A stretch of 64,000 nucleotides of DNA, from positions 434,001 to 498,000 of the forward strand of contig JANAVG010000002.1 in the NCBI GenBank assembly GCA_024213275.1, in the 5' to 3' direction. The notes under the pieces are model-generated. The model was not told the origin of the DNA. It worked only from the letters and a program-made list of their open reading frames with translations, and ran no database searches. The DNA is from Rossellomorea sp. BNER (GTDB taxonomy: Bacteria > Bacillota > Bacilli > Bacillales > Bacillaceae_B). Every line of letters begins with the position of its first letter. Position 1 is the stretch's first letter. Positions 17,800 to 26,539 of the stretch are shown here, piece by piece. The translations under genes were made by a program, and so were the position numbers.

Positions 17800-17868
17800 C
17801 AAGGTAATTACGCTAGGAGGTAAATAGTTAGTTCCTAGCGTTTGTCCTAAGTAGTTTAAGAGCGATTT

Positions 17869-18114
17869 TTAACGATTCAACGGTCTCTTCAAGGCATATA
17901 AATCTTCTTCTAACTGAAGCATTTTATCCATTAAAACATCCTTCGAATCCGTCACAGCTTGGTTATATAAATAAGGACCAATCTCTTTAATAATGAATTC
18001 CAACCAGTGTTCAGCAGCCAATTCCCCGATTTCATCACCAGTTTGTTCATAATAATAGGTTTGAATCCGACCTCTAAGATCATCTTTCTCTTCCTTTTTT
18101 AATCGTATGTACAT
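17869..18114 (-). CDS. DUF2164 family protein
   Basis: An 81-residue protein matching DUF2164 in layout: RLKKEEKDDLRGRIQTYY, then GDEIGELAAEHWLEFI and KEIGPYLYNQAVTDSK. The family is small, cytosolic and of unknown function. A GGGGATGAC ribosome region precedes the ATG. It is convergent with the lipoprotein gene upstream and stands alone. Confidence 0.85.
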   Translation of the reverse strand: MYIRLKKEEKDDLRGRIQTYYYEQTGDEIGELAAEHWLEFIIKEIGPYLYNQAVTDSKDVLMDKMLQLEEDLYALKRPLNR

Positions 18115-18457
18115 TTAGTCATCCCCTTTTTCAGTCTTTTCTCCATAGTAACATATGGAAGTCGTCACTTGGGAGGAAGGAGACACAATAAAAATGTGAA
18201 AAGGGTACGCTTGAAATCTTATATATACGAAGATTGACTAACCTATTCTCTGTCCCTTTTCCTTCATTCAGTAGCTTCAATCAAACTAATATATGATTAT
18301 TATTTACGGAAAATTAAGATAATGATAAAGTGTAAGGTAGATTGAGGAAAAAAGTTCCTGATTTCTTACAAAGGAACTTTTGGTTTGGGGAAGCTTGTAA
18401 TACATAATTTTATTTTAAATGCCATTATTTAATCATCAAATTTTGGAGGGGAAAAAT
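18115..18457. other. Divergent intergenic region with a hairpin
   Basis: This holds the start regions of the flanking divergent genes. A hairpin AAAAGTTCC/GGAACTTTT (about 18350-18379) lies in the DinB leader; it lacks a full T run. No small ORF with a ribosome site was seen. Confidence 0.4.
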
Positions 18458-18994
18458 ATGAAAACTTTATTTTTAATTAAAGAAAAAGAAGGACTTGAAA
18501 AGGATTATTCGATTCTATATTCTATGATGACATATGCAAGAAAAACGACTCTAGATTTAATAGAGGATATATCTATAGATGAATTAGATTTTCAATATAA
18601 TGAGAACGCTAATTCCATAGGTATGCTGCTTGCTCATATGATCGCTGTAGAAAAAATTTATCAAAAGCTTACTTTTGAAAACATAACGGAAGATGAACTA
18701 GGTGAGTATGCAGAGTCACTGGAGCCCGCATTAAGTTTAGGAGAAAAAGCTAGTATCCTTAAAGGGAGATCAGTAGAAAGTTATATTCAAGAGTTAGAAC
18801 TAGTAAGAGAAAAAACACTTAAGTTTTTCTCAACACAAAATATAGGATGGCTGTATGAGGAGACAGATTGGTGGTATGACGAAAAAGCAAACAATTTCTT
18901 TAAATGGTTTCATGTTTTTGAGGATGAAATTAACCATCGGGGGCAAATCCGTATAATAAAGAAAATGTATAAAAATAGCCTTCTAAATAAGTAA
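18458..18994 (+). CDS. DinB family protein (DUF664-like)
   Basis: A 178-residue four-helix-bundle DinB/DUF664 protein. ATG 18458 follows GGAGGGG; an upstream in-frame ATG has no ribosome site. The metal-binding histidines expected of the family appear in LLAHMIAVEK and in FHVFEDEINHRGQIRII. DinB-like proteins include thiol-dependent transferases (bacillithiol or mycothiol) and damage-inducible proteins. No operon partner is evident. Confidence 0.85.
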   Translation: MKTLFLIKEKEGLEKDYSILYSMMTYARKTTLDLIEDISIDELDFQYNENANSIGMLLAHMIAVEKIYQKLTFENITEDELGEYAESLEPALSLGEKASILKGRSVESYIQELELVREKTLKFFSTQNIGWLYEETDWWYDEKANNFFKWFHVFEDEINHRGQIRIIKKMYKNSLLNK

Positions 18995-19180
18995 TAAGTC
19001 TTTGTATAATATCTTTTAAAGGTAACAAAAATGTAATATAATAGATATATAGTGTTATCATTATTAATAATAATAGAGAATAGCTTATGTTTAATGATAA
19101 AATAGATCATTTTCATGAGTGAGGATAAGAATGTTTCCTCTTATTAATAATTAAATGACAAACAAGAAAGGAGAGGGAAT

Positions 19181-19516
19181 ATGAATATAAGTGGACTGTT
19201 ACGAGAATATATTATTAATAATTTGAATGAAGAGAAGCTCTTATATCATGTTTCTTCTTGTATTGAGAAGCAGTTAAAGGAATGGGAACCTGACAGTGAT
19301 ATTGTTCTAATTAGAGGTGCAGGTGAATACATAGTTTTAATTTCTTATAATCGTGTTGTTTTTGAAGTGAAGATTCCGAACTGGGTTATAGAGGCAAAAA
19401 AGAAAAGGGACTTGTATTCATTAGATCGCTATATTTGGAGTGAACTGATCCGAAAACGGATAGACATAAAAGAAAGAACAAGTTACATTGACTGGATTTT
19501 ACAATCGTATCAATAA
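19181..19516 (+). CDS. Hypothetical protein
   Basis: A 111-residue soluble protein with a strong AAGGAGAGGG ribosome site. It has no membrane segment; the middle (DIVLIRGAGEYIVLISYN) looks like a beta hairpin and the C-terminus is helical and basic. I do not recognise a family. It lies upstream of the ABC-F leader and is separated from it by an independent promoter. Confidence 0.65.
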   Translation: MNISGLLREYIINNLNEEKLLYHVSSCIEKQLKEWEPDSDIVLIRGAGEYIVLISYNRVVFEVKIPNWVIEAKKKRDLYSLDRYIWSELIRKRIDIKERTSYIDWILQSYQ

Positions 19517-19551
19517 AAGGGAAATCATCTGTATTTTTACAAATAATATGG

Positions 19552-19580
19552 TTGCAAATTCATAAGTGTATAAATATAAT
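19552..19580 (+). promoter_or_regulatory. Sigma-A promoter of the ABC-F gene
   Basis: TTGCAA (19552-19557) and TATAAT (19575-19580) are 17 bases apart. Transcription should start near 19587, giving a leader of about 260 nt. Confidence 0.75.
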
Positions 19581-19586
19581 GTAAGT

Positions 19587-19847
19587 ACTAGACATGAAAG
19601 GAATGAATTTTTGAGCAATGAAGTAAAATCCTATCCCACAAAACGAGATTCTAGAAAATTAATGAAGAAATGACTCGTTCCGGATAGGATAAGTATGCCT
19701 TTTTTAGGATACCATTGCAAAAAGATACAAATTCATTCTTTTACTTATACAATATTGCCGTAAGGCTGACCATGTATAAGTGTATTCTTTTGTGTATTCT
19801 AAATTTTGACTTCTAAACCTTCCGGAGCTACATTGGGAGGTTTTTTT
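19587..19847 (+). promoter_or_regulatory. Attenuator-like leader of the ABC-F gene
   Basis: The leader starts with a tiny frame (ATG 19594 or 19603 to TGA 19612-19614, at most 6 codons). Next comes a large hairpin with arms ATCCTATCC (19628) and GGATAGGAT (19682), and an inner AACGAG/CTCGTT pair. It ends in AAACCTTCC...GGGAGGTTTTTTT (19815-19847), an intrinsic terminator whose 3' arm contains the GGGAGG ribosome site. This design matches antibiotic-sensing attenuation known for ABC-F resistance genes such as vmlR; ribosome stalling would expose the gene. The mechanism here is inferred. Confidence 0.65.
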
Positions 19848-21434
19848 ATGTTATTAATGAATGCTAAAAATGTAAACTACTCAATTGGAACGAAACAATT
19901 TTTTTCTATTGACGAGTTGTCCATTTATCACGGAGATCGAATAGGATTAATCGGGAAAAACGGACAAGGAAAATCATTGCTTCTCCAATATTTATTTAAT
20001 TTAACCGATCAAAAACCATCTATTGAATGGTATGGAACGAAAGAATATTTTAAGCAGCTAAGGCCTGATGAAATGGATTCTCATTTAAGTGGAGGAGAAA
20101 AGACCGTAAAAGGGCTAAATTCAATCTTTTCTAAGAAACCAGATATACTGTTTTTAGATGAACCTTCTAATAACTTAGACTGGAATCGAATTGAAGAGCT
20201 GGAGAAGAGGTTATGCCAAACTTACGGAGCATTTGTCCTTGTTTCACATGATCGAACCTTATTGAACACCGTATGTAATAAAATTTGGGAATTAGAAGAA
20301 GGTCAATTCTCACAATATGAGGGAAATTTCAGTTCCTATCAAGAGCAAAAAGATCTAGAGCTACAAGAACATGAAGAGAAATTTCAAGCATATCAAAAAG
20401 AAAAGAAGCGATTGCTGGAACGATATTATAAAAAGCAGCAGCAAGCCAAAAATATGGACCGTCCACCTTCTAGAATGGGAAATTCTGAATGGCAATTGCA
20501 TAAGAATAAGGCGGCTGGAAAAAGGGGTAAGGTGGAGAGAGTGTCAACGGTTCTTAAAGAACGAATTGATCGTCTTGAAAAAGTAGGAAAGCCCTTTGAA
20601 TGGGATTCTGTAAAAATGGATTATGTCCTGCAAACGGTGATTCATAAAAAGATTTTATTGCAGTGTAAAGAGTTAGAAAAAGCAATAGAAGGAGAAATCC
20701 TATACAAAACGAAAGGGTTAAAATTAAAAACGGGAAGTAAAACAGCTCTGATTGGTAGTAATGGAAGTGGAAAATCCACATTAATCAGGCAATTATTTGC
20801 GAAGGGGAAAGAGGTTGAGCTTGCTCAAAACGTAAAGGTTGGATTTTTTAATCAAAGTATTGAGGCATTACCCTCTAATGAAACGATTCTTCAATTTGTT
20901 GAAAAAGGCAGTACATTGCCTAAACACATCATAAGAATTATCCTTGCAAGGCTACGTTTCTTTGAGAGTGATGTCAATAAAATGATTAGTGTCTTAAGTG
21001 GTGGTGAACGGGTAAAAGTAGCCATCGCAAAACTGTTAGTTGGTGACTATAATCTACTGATTCTAGATGAACCAACTAATCATATAGACCTTGATACCTT
21101 AAAAGCAATCGAAGGACTAATTAAGGATTATCCTGGTACGGTTCTTGTGGTTTCTCATGATCGGGAATTTGTTCAAAAAACTGCAGAGAAACTCTGGATC
21201 ATAAAGGATCATTTGGTATCAATGTTTGACGGGAATATTGATCTTTGGCAACAATCAAAGCAGAAGCCGAAACAACGGGAAAATAATGAAGAAGAGATTT
21301 TGAAATTAGAAACAAAGATGGCTGAACTTCTAAGTAGACTAAGCATGCCTTCCCCAAAGGATGACCTTGATGAATTAGATAAAGAATACCAGGTTGTGTT
21401 AAGGAAATTACGTCAATGTAAGGAGGATGAGTAG
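19848..21434 (+). CDS. ABC-F family ATPase, ribosome protection type
   Basis: A 528-residue protein with two ABC domains and no membrane segments. Domain 1 has Walker A GLIGKNGQGKS, signature LSGGE and Walker B LFLDEPSNNLD; a basic interdomain linker (about residues 180-260) follows. Domain 2 has ALIGSNGSGKST, LSGGERVKVAIAK and LILDEPTNHIDLDTL. ATG 19848 follows GGGAGG; the longer frame starts inside the terminator. Length and layout fit Vga/Msr/VmlR-type antibiotic resistance ABC-F proteins better than housekeeping Uup/EttA. The regulated leader supports an inducible resistance role. The drug class cannot be read from sequence alone. Confidence 0.88.
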   Translation: MLLMNAKNVNYSIGTKQFFSIDELSIYHGDRIGLIGKNGQGKSLLLQYLFNLTDQKPSIEWYGTKEYFKQLRPDEMDSHLSGGEKTVKGLNSIFSKKPDILFLDEPSNNLDWNRIEELEKRLCQTYGAFVLVSHDRTLLNTVCNKIWELEEGQFSQYEGNFSSYQEQKDLELQEHEEKFQAYQKEKKRLLERYYKKQQQAKNMDRPPSRMGNSEWQLHKNKAAGKRGKVERVSTVLKERIDRLEKVGKPFEWDSVKMDYVLQTVIHKKILLQCKELEKAIEGEILYKTKGLKLKTGSKTALIGSNGSGKSTLIRQLFAKGKEVELAQNVKVGFFNQSIEALPSNETILQFVEKGSTLPKHIIRIILARLRFFESDVNKMISVLSGGERVKVAIAKLLVGDYNLLILDEPTNHIDLDTLKAIEGLIKDYPGTVLVVSHDREFVQKTAEKLWIIKDHLVSMFDGNIDLWQQSKQKPKQRENNEEEILKLETKMAELLSRLSMPSPKDDLDELDKEYQVVLRKLRQCKEDE

Positions 21435-21566
21435 ATTTGCCATTGTAACTGGTGCAAGCAGGCTAAATAGTATAGGAGCTGCCAGAGGATGTAGCTAAAC
21501 TGATAAAATAATGTACAGTGGGTCACAGGGCAGATACTGCATTCAGAAGGAGGATTCATGAGATAA
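21427..21566 (+). pseudogene. SDR dehydrogenase remnant with large internal deletion
   Basis: ATG 21427, overlapping the ABC-F stop and led by AAGGAGG, encodes the canonical SDR start SRFAIVTGASRLNSIGAA and then stops at 21496. The same stretch in another frame gives DVAKLIK, and 21516-21566 encodes QWVTGQILHSEGGFMR and a stop, the canonical SDR C-terminus. About 200 central codons are missing. The gene is dead; ABC-F and SDR were probably translationally coupled before the deletion. Confidence 0.8.
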
Positions 21567-21686
21567 AATGCAAGTTATTGAAACTTTGAAATAGTTGTAT
21601 GAAGGGTAATCAAAAAGGTAAAATGGTTATTTTTATATAATAATTGAGAATATACTTTTAACTAGAGGCATTGGTAAAAATTCTTA

Positions 21687-21719
21687 GAGGCGCGCCCCAT
21701 TTTGGGGTACGCCTCTTTT
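21687..21719. terminator. Strong GC-rich hairpin terminator
   Basis: AGAGGCGCGCCCC and GGGGTACGCCTCT pair around ATTTT, with TTTT to the right and AAGAA-type bases to the left. It probably ends the SASP transcript from the right and anything reading through from the left. Confidence 0.7.
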
Positions 21720-21740
21720 AAGTATTATCGTTTCTATATG

Positions 21741-21875
21741 TTATTGGTTATTTTGCTGTTTTTTAGCTTGCTTTTTTGCTTTTTCTGCTTGAGTTTCAGT
21801 AGCAAACTCAGTATCGTAATTCTTTTGTTGCTGCTGTTGATTAGCTTGTTGGTTACGATTTTGATTATTAGTCAC
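21741..21875 (-). CDS. Gamma-type small acid-soluble spore protein
   Basis: A 44-residue peptide starting at GTG 21875, preceded by AAGGAGGTG. It is very rich in Gln, Asn and Lys and carries the gamma-SASP core YDTEFATETQAEKAKKQ, the sequence around the GPR protease site. Gamma SASPs are spore amino acid stores degraded at germination, not DNA binders. It is shorter than B. subtilis SspE (84 aa), with only one repeat unit. Expression under sigma-G is expected but the promoter was not clear. Confidence 0.85.
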   Translation of the reverse strand: MTNNQNRNQQANQQQQQKNYDTEFATETQAEKAKKQAKKQQNNQ

Positions 21876-22062
21876 TTTTATCACCTCCTTGTCATTACCA
21901 TTCCCAATTGTTTCCTTAAAATACATCTTTTATAGATATTTTTATAAAAGAATTACATATTATTGAAACTTTTCATTAAATAAAGCGTATTAAATAAAGA
22001 GATACCATAAATTGATGTAATTAAATGTAAAAGTTTTATTCTCTAGTAGATAAGGTGATTTA

Positions 22063-22329
22063 ATGTCAAAATACATTTCTGGAATAGTTATATTGCTCAC
22101 ACTATGCTATTTACTTTATATTGAAAAAGATCTATTTAAAATGGAATTCTATACAGAGCAGGAGAAAGTAATTGAAATTCAAAATGAGAGTAGTCAGGAA
22201 ATAAAAAGTGTTCATTTTCAAGTGAAAACACAGCCGATCGGAATGAAAATCCATTTTAAAACAGATCTAAATGATAAAATTCTTATGCCTATGTACTATA
22301 TTTACAAGATTGTTAAAAGTTCTAATTAA
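22063..22329 (+). CDS. Small membrane-anchored hypothetical protein
   Basis: An 88-residue protein with one N-terminal membrane segment (ISGIVILLTLCYLLYI) and a charged beta-rich exterior part. AAGGTGA precedes the ATG. No family is recognised. It may be co-transcribed with the next membrane protein 70 bases downstream. Confidence 0.55.
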   Translation: MSKYISGIVILLTLCYLLYIEKDLFKMEFYTEQEKVIEIQNESSQEIKSVHFQVKTQPIGMKIHFKTDLNDKILMPMYYIYKIVKSSN

Positions 22330-22402
22330 TATGATCTCCTATAGATCATAAAAATATTATGTAAACTTAAATGAGAGAATTTTTAGTTTGGGGGATGTAA
22401 AG

Positions 22403-22684
22403 TTGATATTTTCTGTCATAGCATTTTCATCTCTTATAATAGCAATTATATCAACCATTTTTGCTTTAAAAGGTAATATCGAGTTTTATTGGATCTCTGC
22501 GATAGGAATATACATTTTTAGTTTTCTAGCTGGTTTTTCGATAGGTCAATTTACTGTTGGTTTCACTTTTGTATTCTTATCAATGTCAATAGGTTTTACT
22601 TTCAAGTTAATAAAAAGGAAATTAGACAACGTTATTTTTATAAGTGGAGGGGTACTAGTCGGTTTCCTTATGGTTTTTTTGTAG
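22403..22684 (+). CDS. Hypothetical small membrane protein
   Basis: A 93-residue hydrophobic protein with three predicted membrane helices and a short basic loop (KLIKRKLDN). TTG 22403 follows GGGGGAT at 7-8 bases. No known family. It could be a transporter-like or stress-related small protein, but nothing in the context decides. Confidence 0.5.
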   Translation: MIFSVIAFSSLIIAIISTIFALKGNIEFYWISAIGIYIFSFLAGFSIGQFTVGFTFVFLSMSIGFTFKLIKRKLDNVIFISGGVLVGFLMVFL

Positions 22685-22823
22685 ATGATTATTGGTTATT
22701 CTATCCCTTTATGTTTTTAATTAATTATTAAACCTTAATCATTTTTGAGGAAAAATAAATGTCACTCAAATTAAAATAATCATTCCTAAAATGCTTTTCC
22801 CATTCTTTTATATTAAATATTAT

Positions 22824-22951
22824 AAAAGGGGCTGTCCAAAAAGGGTCCGGAACCACTATGATTTTCCATATATAAAAGATTTCTGGAGGATTTCTTCTAT
22901 ATATTGAAGTTGTGGTTCGTGACACTAACTTTTTTTGGGACAGCCCTTTTT
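22824..22951. repeat. Palindromic intergenic repeat, family B copy 2
   Basis: Outer arms AAAAGGGGCTGTCC and GGACAGCCCTTTTT are nearly perfect. Inner blocks GGGTCCGGAACCA and TATTGAAGTTGTGGTTC match copy 1. It lies immediately after cstA and, with its T run, should serve as that gene's terminator. Confidence 0.8.
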
Positions 22952-22952
22952 C

Positions 22953-24389
22953 TTATGCTACATGAACCGGTGAATTGGATTGATTAAGTTTTTTCTCTCT
23001 AACTATTTTTGCAATATACCAGATAAAGACTACAAACGTTAAAATGGATCCAATCCATAATGATGTCGCATATGGTAATGAAAGCCCTTCAGGTGCGTAA
23101 AAAATATACGTACAAACAACACCTGTCATAAACAAAGCAGGGACTCCACAAATCCAATGAAACTTTTGGTTCTTCAATAAATACATTGCACCAGTCCAAA
23201 GCATTACTGTCGCTACGAGCTGGTTTGTCCAACCCACATATCTCCATAGGAATGAGTAATCAATGGTTGCAAGGAAAAGTGTAGGTAAAGCGACGGGGAT
23301 AGTAGCTAATAATACTTTCCATTTTCCATCTGTTTTAAATACAGAATCCATTAGTTCCGATAACATCATCCTTGAAGATCTTAATGCCGTATCACCAGTC
23401 GTAATAGGTAAAATGATAACTCCAAGAATGGCTAGGATTCCTCCCAATGTTCCTAGTAAGCTTGTTGAGATTTCATTAACTACACCGGCGGGACCCCCAT
23501 TCGCAAGTGCTTCTTGTAAACCACCTGTTCCACCGAAGAATGCCATTCCAGCTGCTGCCCAAATCAGTGCAATAATACCTTCAGCAACCATAGCTCCATA
23601 AAATACTTTTCGACCTTCAGATTCTTTTTTCATGGTCCTTGCAATAATCGGACTTTGAGTACTATGAAATCCTGAGATTGCCCCACATGATATTGTGACC
23701 ATTAATAATGGCCAGATAGGAAGCTCTTCTGGGTGAAGGTTATCTACTGTAAGATTAGGAATGGCTTGATTAGTAAAAATCATCGCGCCTGCAATGGCCA
23801 CTGCCATAAATATAAGAATTCCACCGAAAATTGGGTAAATTTTTCCGATAATTCGGTTGATCGGTAAAACGGCAGCTAATAGAAAGTAAACAAAAATTAA
23901 AATAAGTGCAACTGTGAAGTTTATAGGAGTAATACTCGCAATTAATTGTGCGGGTCCTGCAGTAAAAGCAGCCGCAACCAGTATCATTAAAACTAAAGAT
24001 ACAAGGTTAATGATTACCTTCATATTTTTGCCTAAATATTTACCGACAATTGTTGGGTACTGTGCACCGTTGTGTCGAAGTGAAATCATCCCAGAGAAGT
24101 AATCATGAACAGCCCCGGCAAAGATACAACCTATAACGATCCAGATAAAAGCGACAGGTCCATAAAGTGCTCCCATTACAGCACCGAATATCGGTCCAAG
24201 ACCGGCAATGTTTAATAATTGAATCAGACTGCCTTTCCACCAACTCATGGGTACATAATCTAGTTCATCACGTTTAGTATAGGCTGGTGTAGGTTTGGAG
24301 TCATCGATCCCAAAAACATTCTCCACGAATTTGGAATATACCATATATCCTCCAATTAATAACAGTACTGCTGCAAAAAAGGTTACCAT
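22953..24389 (-). CDS. cstA: Carbon starvation protein CstA family transporter
   Basis: A 478-residue membrane protein with about 12-14 helices. CstA landmarks include the N-terminal YVPMSWWKGSLIQLLNIAG (LNIAGLGPIFGA), AGAVHDYFSGMISLR and GFHSTQSPIIARTM. CstA proteins import pyruvate and peptides during carbon starvation. It is shorter than the 600-residue B. subtilis CstA, lacking C-terminal helices. A cre-like site lies about 95 bases upstream, consistent with glucose repression. It is divergent from the DeoR regulator gene. Confidence 0.93.
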   Translation of the reverse strand: MVTFFAAVLLLIGGYMVYSKFVENVFGIDDSKPTPAYTKRDELDYVPMSWWKGSLIQLLNIAGLGPIFGAVMGALYGPVAFIWIVIGCIFAGAVHDYFSGMISLRHNGAQYPTIVGKYLGKNMKVIINLVSLVLMILVAAAFTAGPAQLIASITPINFTVALILIFVYFLLAAVLPINRIIGKIYPIFGGILIFMAVAIAGAMIFTNQAIPNLTVDNLHPEELPIWPLLMVTISCGAISGFHSTQSPIIARTMKKESEGRKVFYGAMVAEGIIALIWAAAGMAFFGGTGGLQEALANGGPAGVVNEISTSLLGTLGGILAILGVIILPITTGDTALRSSRMMLSELMDSVFKTDGKWKVLLATIPVALPTLFLATIDYSFLWRYVGWTNQLVATVMLWTGAMYLLKNQKFHWICGVPALFMTGVVCTYIFYAPEGLSLPYATSLWIGSILTFVVFIWYIAKIVREKKLNQSNSPVHVA

Positions 24390-24482
24390 GCATGTCCCTC
24401 CAAATATTAACTTTGTGACAATTCTAAATCAAACTCAAAGGAAAAGACAAGTGTTTTTCAGAAAAAAAAATATATTCTAAAA

Positions 24483-24498
24483 ATTAAAACGTTTTCAA
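24483..24498. promoter_or_regulatory. cre-like site upstream of cstA
   Basis: ATTAAAACGTTTTCAA matches the CcpA consensus WTGNAANCGNWNNCAW with one mismatch. It lies in the cstA/deoR divergent region. Confidence 0.55.
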
Positions 24499-24558
24499 TA
24501 ACCTTCTTCCAAGGATGATAGATAGGAAGTTGGGTTAATGAAATATGAAATAAAACTG

Positions 24559-24604
24559 CATGAACATTAACAAACATGAATAAATTTCATTTAAAACATG
24601 AATA
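24559..24604 (+). promoter_or_regulatory. CATGAATA direct repeats before the DeoR gene
   Basis: CATGAACA (24559), CATGAATA (24575) and CATGAATA (24597) precede a TATAAT-like box (24608-24613). They may be binding sites for the adjacent DeoR-family regulator; this is inference from repetition and position. Confidence 0.4.
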
Positions 24605-24660
24605 ATATATAATAAAATGGAATCGAGAAGAGAAATATACTGAATAAAGGGGAGATAATC

Positions 24661-25422
24661 ATGTTTTCAGAAGAACGCAGGCAACTAATATTAAATCAAT
24701 TAATTTACAAGGGCAGAGTCATAGCGAAAGAGCTCGCAGATGAATTTAGCCTTTCAATTGATTCTATTAGAAGAGATCTCACAATAATGGAGGAAAAAGG
24801 ATTATTAAAAAGAACCCATGGCGGTGCAATCCCAATGGCGAAGGCACGTACTGAAGCGCGGCCAAATCATGAAAGGTATGGAAATGGAACGAAATATGAT
24901 CATGCGATTGCGAAGGCAGCTTCTTCCTATATAAACCCAGGAGACACCGTGTTTATGGGAAGCGCGGGTATTCATTATACAATGTTAAGCTATTTGCCTA
25001 GCAACATTCGATTTACGGTTGTTACGAATTGTCTTGTAATTGCTGACAAGCTGAAAGACGTTGAAACAATTGAAACATACTTTGTTGGTGGAAAACTAAA
25101 AAAATCTGGGAATGTAACCGATAGTATCGCGAATGAATTCATCCGCCAATTTACATTTGACACGGTATTTGTTACAGGTGGGGGTATTTCAAGCCGTGGA
25201 ATCAGTACAGCGACACCAGAGGTAGCAAGTTTTGGTCGTGCGGTAAGCGAAGTTTCAAGAATGAAGATTTGCCTTGCGCCACATTATAAAGTTGGTATGA
25301 ACCTCTTTGCACAATCCCTTGGTTTAAAACATATCGATATCTTCATCACAGACGAAGAAACAGAAAAACAACACATCAATGATATAGAAGCAATGGGAAT
25401 AAAAGTCGTGGTAGCAAACTAA
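24661..25422 (+). CDS. DeoR/GlpR family transcriptional regulator
   Basis: A 253-residue repressor-type protein. The N-terminal winged helix carries RRQLILNQLIYKGRVIAKELADEF-type residues and the DeoR signature (SIDSIRRDLTIMEEKGLLKRTHGGA). The C-terminal DeoRC sugar-phosphate sensor domain follows, with VTNCLVIADKL and FVGGKLKKSGN. Such regulators usually control sugar or nucleoside genes next to them; here the only neighbour is the divergent cstA, and downstream lies gene-poor DNA, so the regulon is unclear. Confidence 0.9.
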   Translation: MFSEERRQLILNQLIYKGRVIAKELADEFSLSIDSIRRDLTIMEEKGLLKRTHGGAIPMAKARTEARPNHERYGNGTKYDHAIAKAASSYINPGDTVFMGSAGIHYTMLSYLPSNIRFTVVTNCLVIADKLKDVETIETYFVGGKLKKSGNVTDSIANEFIRQFTFDTVFVTGGGISSRGISTATPEVASFGRAVSEVSRMKICLAPHYKVGMNLFAQSLGLKHIDIFITDEETEKQHINDIEAMGIKVVVAN

Positions 25423-25502
25423 CGCGTTAAAGCCCTGCGGGACGGTCCTTGATCATGATCACGCGTTAATACGTTAATGCAATCGAGGACCGTCCCTATT
25501 TA
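25423..25502. repeat. REP-like repeat, family A copy 4
   Basis: GCGGGACGGTCCTTGATC and its inverse ATCGAGGACCGTCCC flank an ATGATCACGCGTTAATACG loop. It starts at the stop codon of the DeoR gene and may terminate its transcript. Confidence 0.75.
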
Positions 25503-26171
25503 ATTCCCGCTTTACGGAGGGGTCTCTCTTAATTCAACATGAGAATTTTATTTTTTATCTTGATATTTCATTGCTGATAAGGAGAGGGCTGTTTATTCGC
25601 TATAGGAGCTTGGATTTCTAATATTCATCATTATCGAGGCAATTGTATCATCAGTTTTCCCTTATATTTTCCAGTAAAGCGGACTTAAATCTTGTGGCAT
25701 CATCTAATCTTATATGATTTCTTTCAATTTTCTTTGTTATTCCAAATAGGTAATGAGCTTTTAGAGGTTGTTTTAATAAGATTTCAAGCTGAGGCTTTTC
25801 AGTCATCATCTGGAAGCATTCCTGAAAAAATAGTTTTCTTTTGAAATTTAGAAAGTTGGTCATTATGATATTGGTGGACAGTGAAATTCTCATTCTCTTT
25901 GTAATCCCAAGTTGAATGAATACCTCCGAATCATTTACGAGCACTAGACAGAGTCTTATAGACTGAACCTCAGCTACAAAATACAAGATCGAATAAAAAT
26001 TGATTACAAAGAGAACGTAAGAAACGAGGGGATTCCATTGGTGAAGCAAATAATGAATGCCAATTGTTTAAAATGCAATCGCATGAATAAGCATTACATA
26101 AAAGGCAATGGAACTTGTTTTATGGTGTAGTGTGATATTGGCTGCTTTTTGTTAGCTTTGATTTATAAGAA

Positions 26172-26256
26172 AAAAGGCTATAGAAAAACAACGATATTTC
26201 TGAGAGAACTATTTTAGACAACCTGTTTTGTGACAAATTCTTAAAGATAGCCTTTT
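26172..26256. repeat. 85-bp sequence with 10-bp perfect terminal inverted repeats
   Basis: AAAAGGCTAT at 26172 and ATAGCCTTTT at 26247 are exact inverses. It could be a terminator-like hairpin or a small mobile remnant. No target duplication is obvious. Confidence 0.4.
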
Positions 26257-26539
26257 CCAACCGAATATGCCAAAAAAGAAATCGCGAAGACGAGGCTTCC
26301 TTCACTTCCATTATATGTTATATTTTCTTCAACAAACGAATCTTGCTTTGTCATTTTTGTGAACGCGAATTTTTCTCATCAAATTTTAATCTATTTTTCA
26401 TTCATTTTTTCGATTAGCTCATTATAATCAATATTGCTGGTGAATAGTGTTTATTTTATAGGTTCTCTAGAAGGTCGTCTAATATCTACATTCCTATAAA
26501 ATGAAGATTGTTTACACCCATTCTAATTTCTTTTTTGGG

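Noticed and set aside
25651..26049. A 132-codon minus-strand frame
   Set aside because: It starts at TTG with no ribosome site and resembles no family; it lies in eroded DNA.
26041..26130. A 29-codon plus-strand frame with three Cys (NCLKCNRMNKHY)
   Set aside because: No ribosome site; it overlaps the start of another doubtful frame. It could be a fragment of a lost gene.
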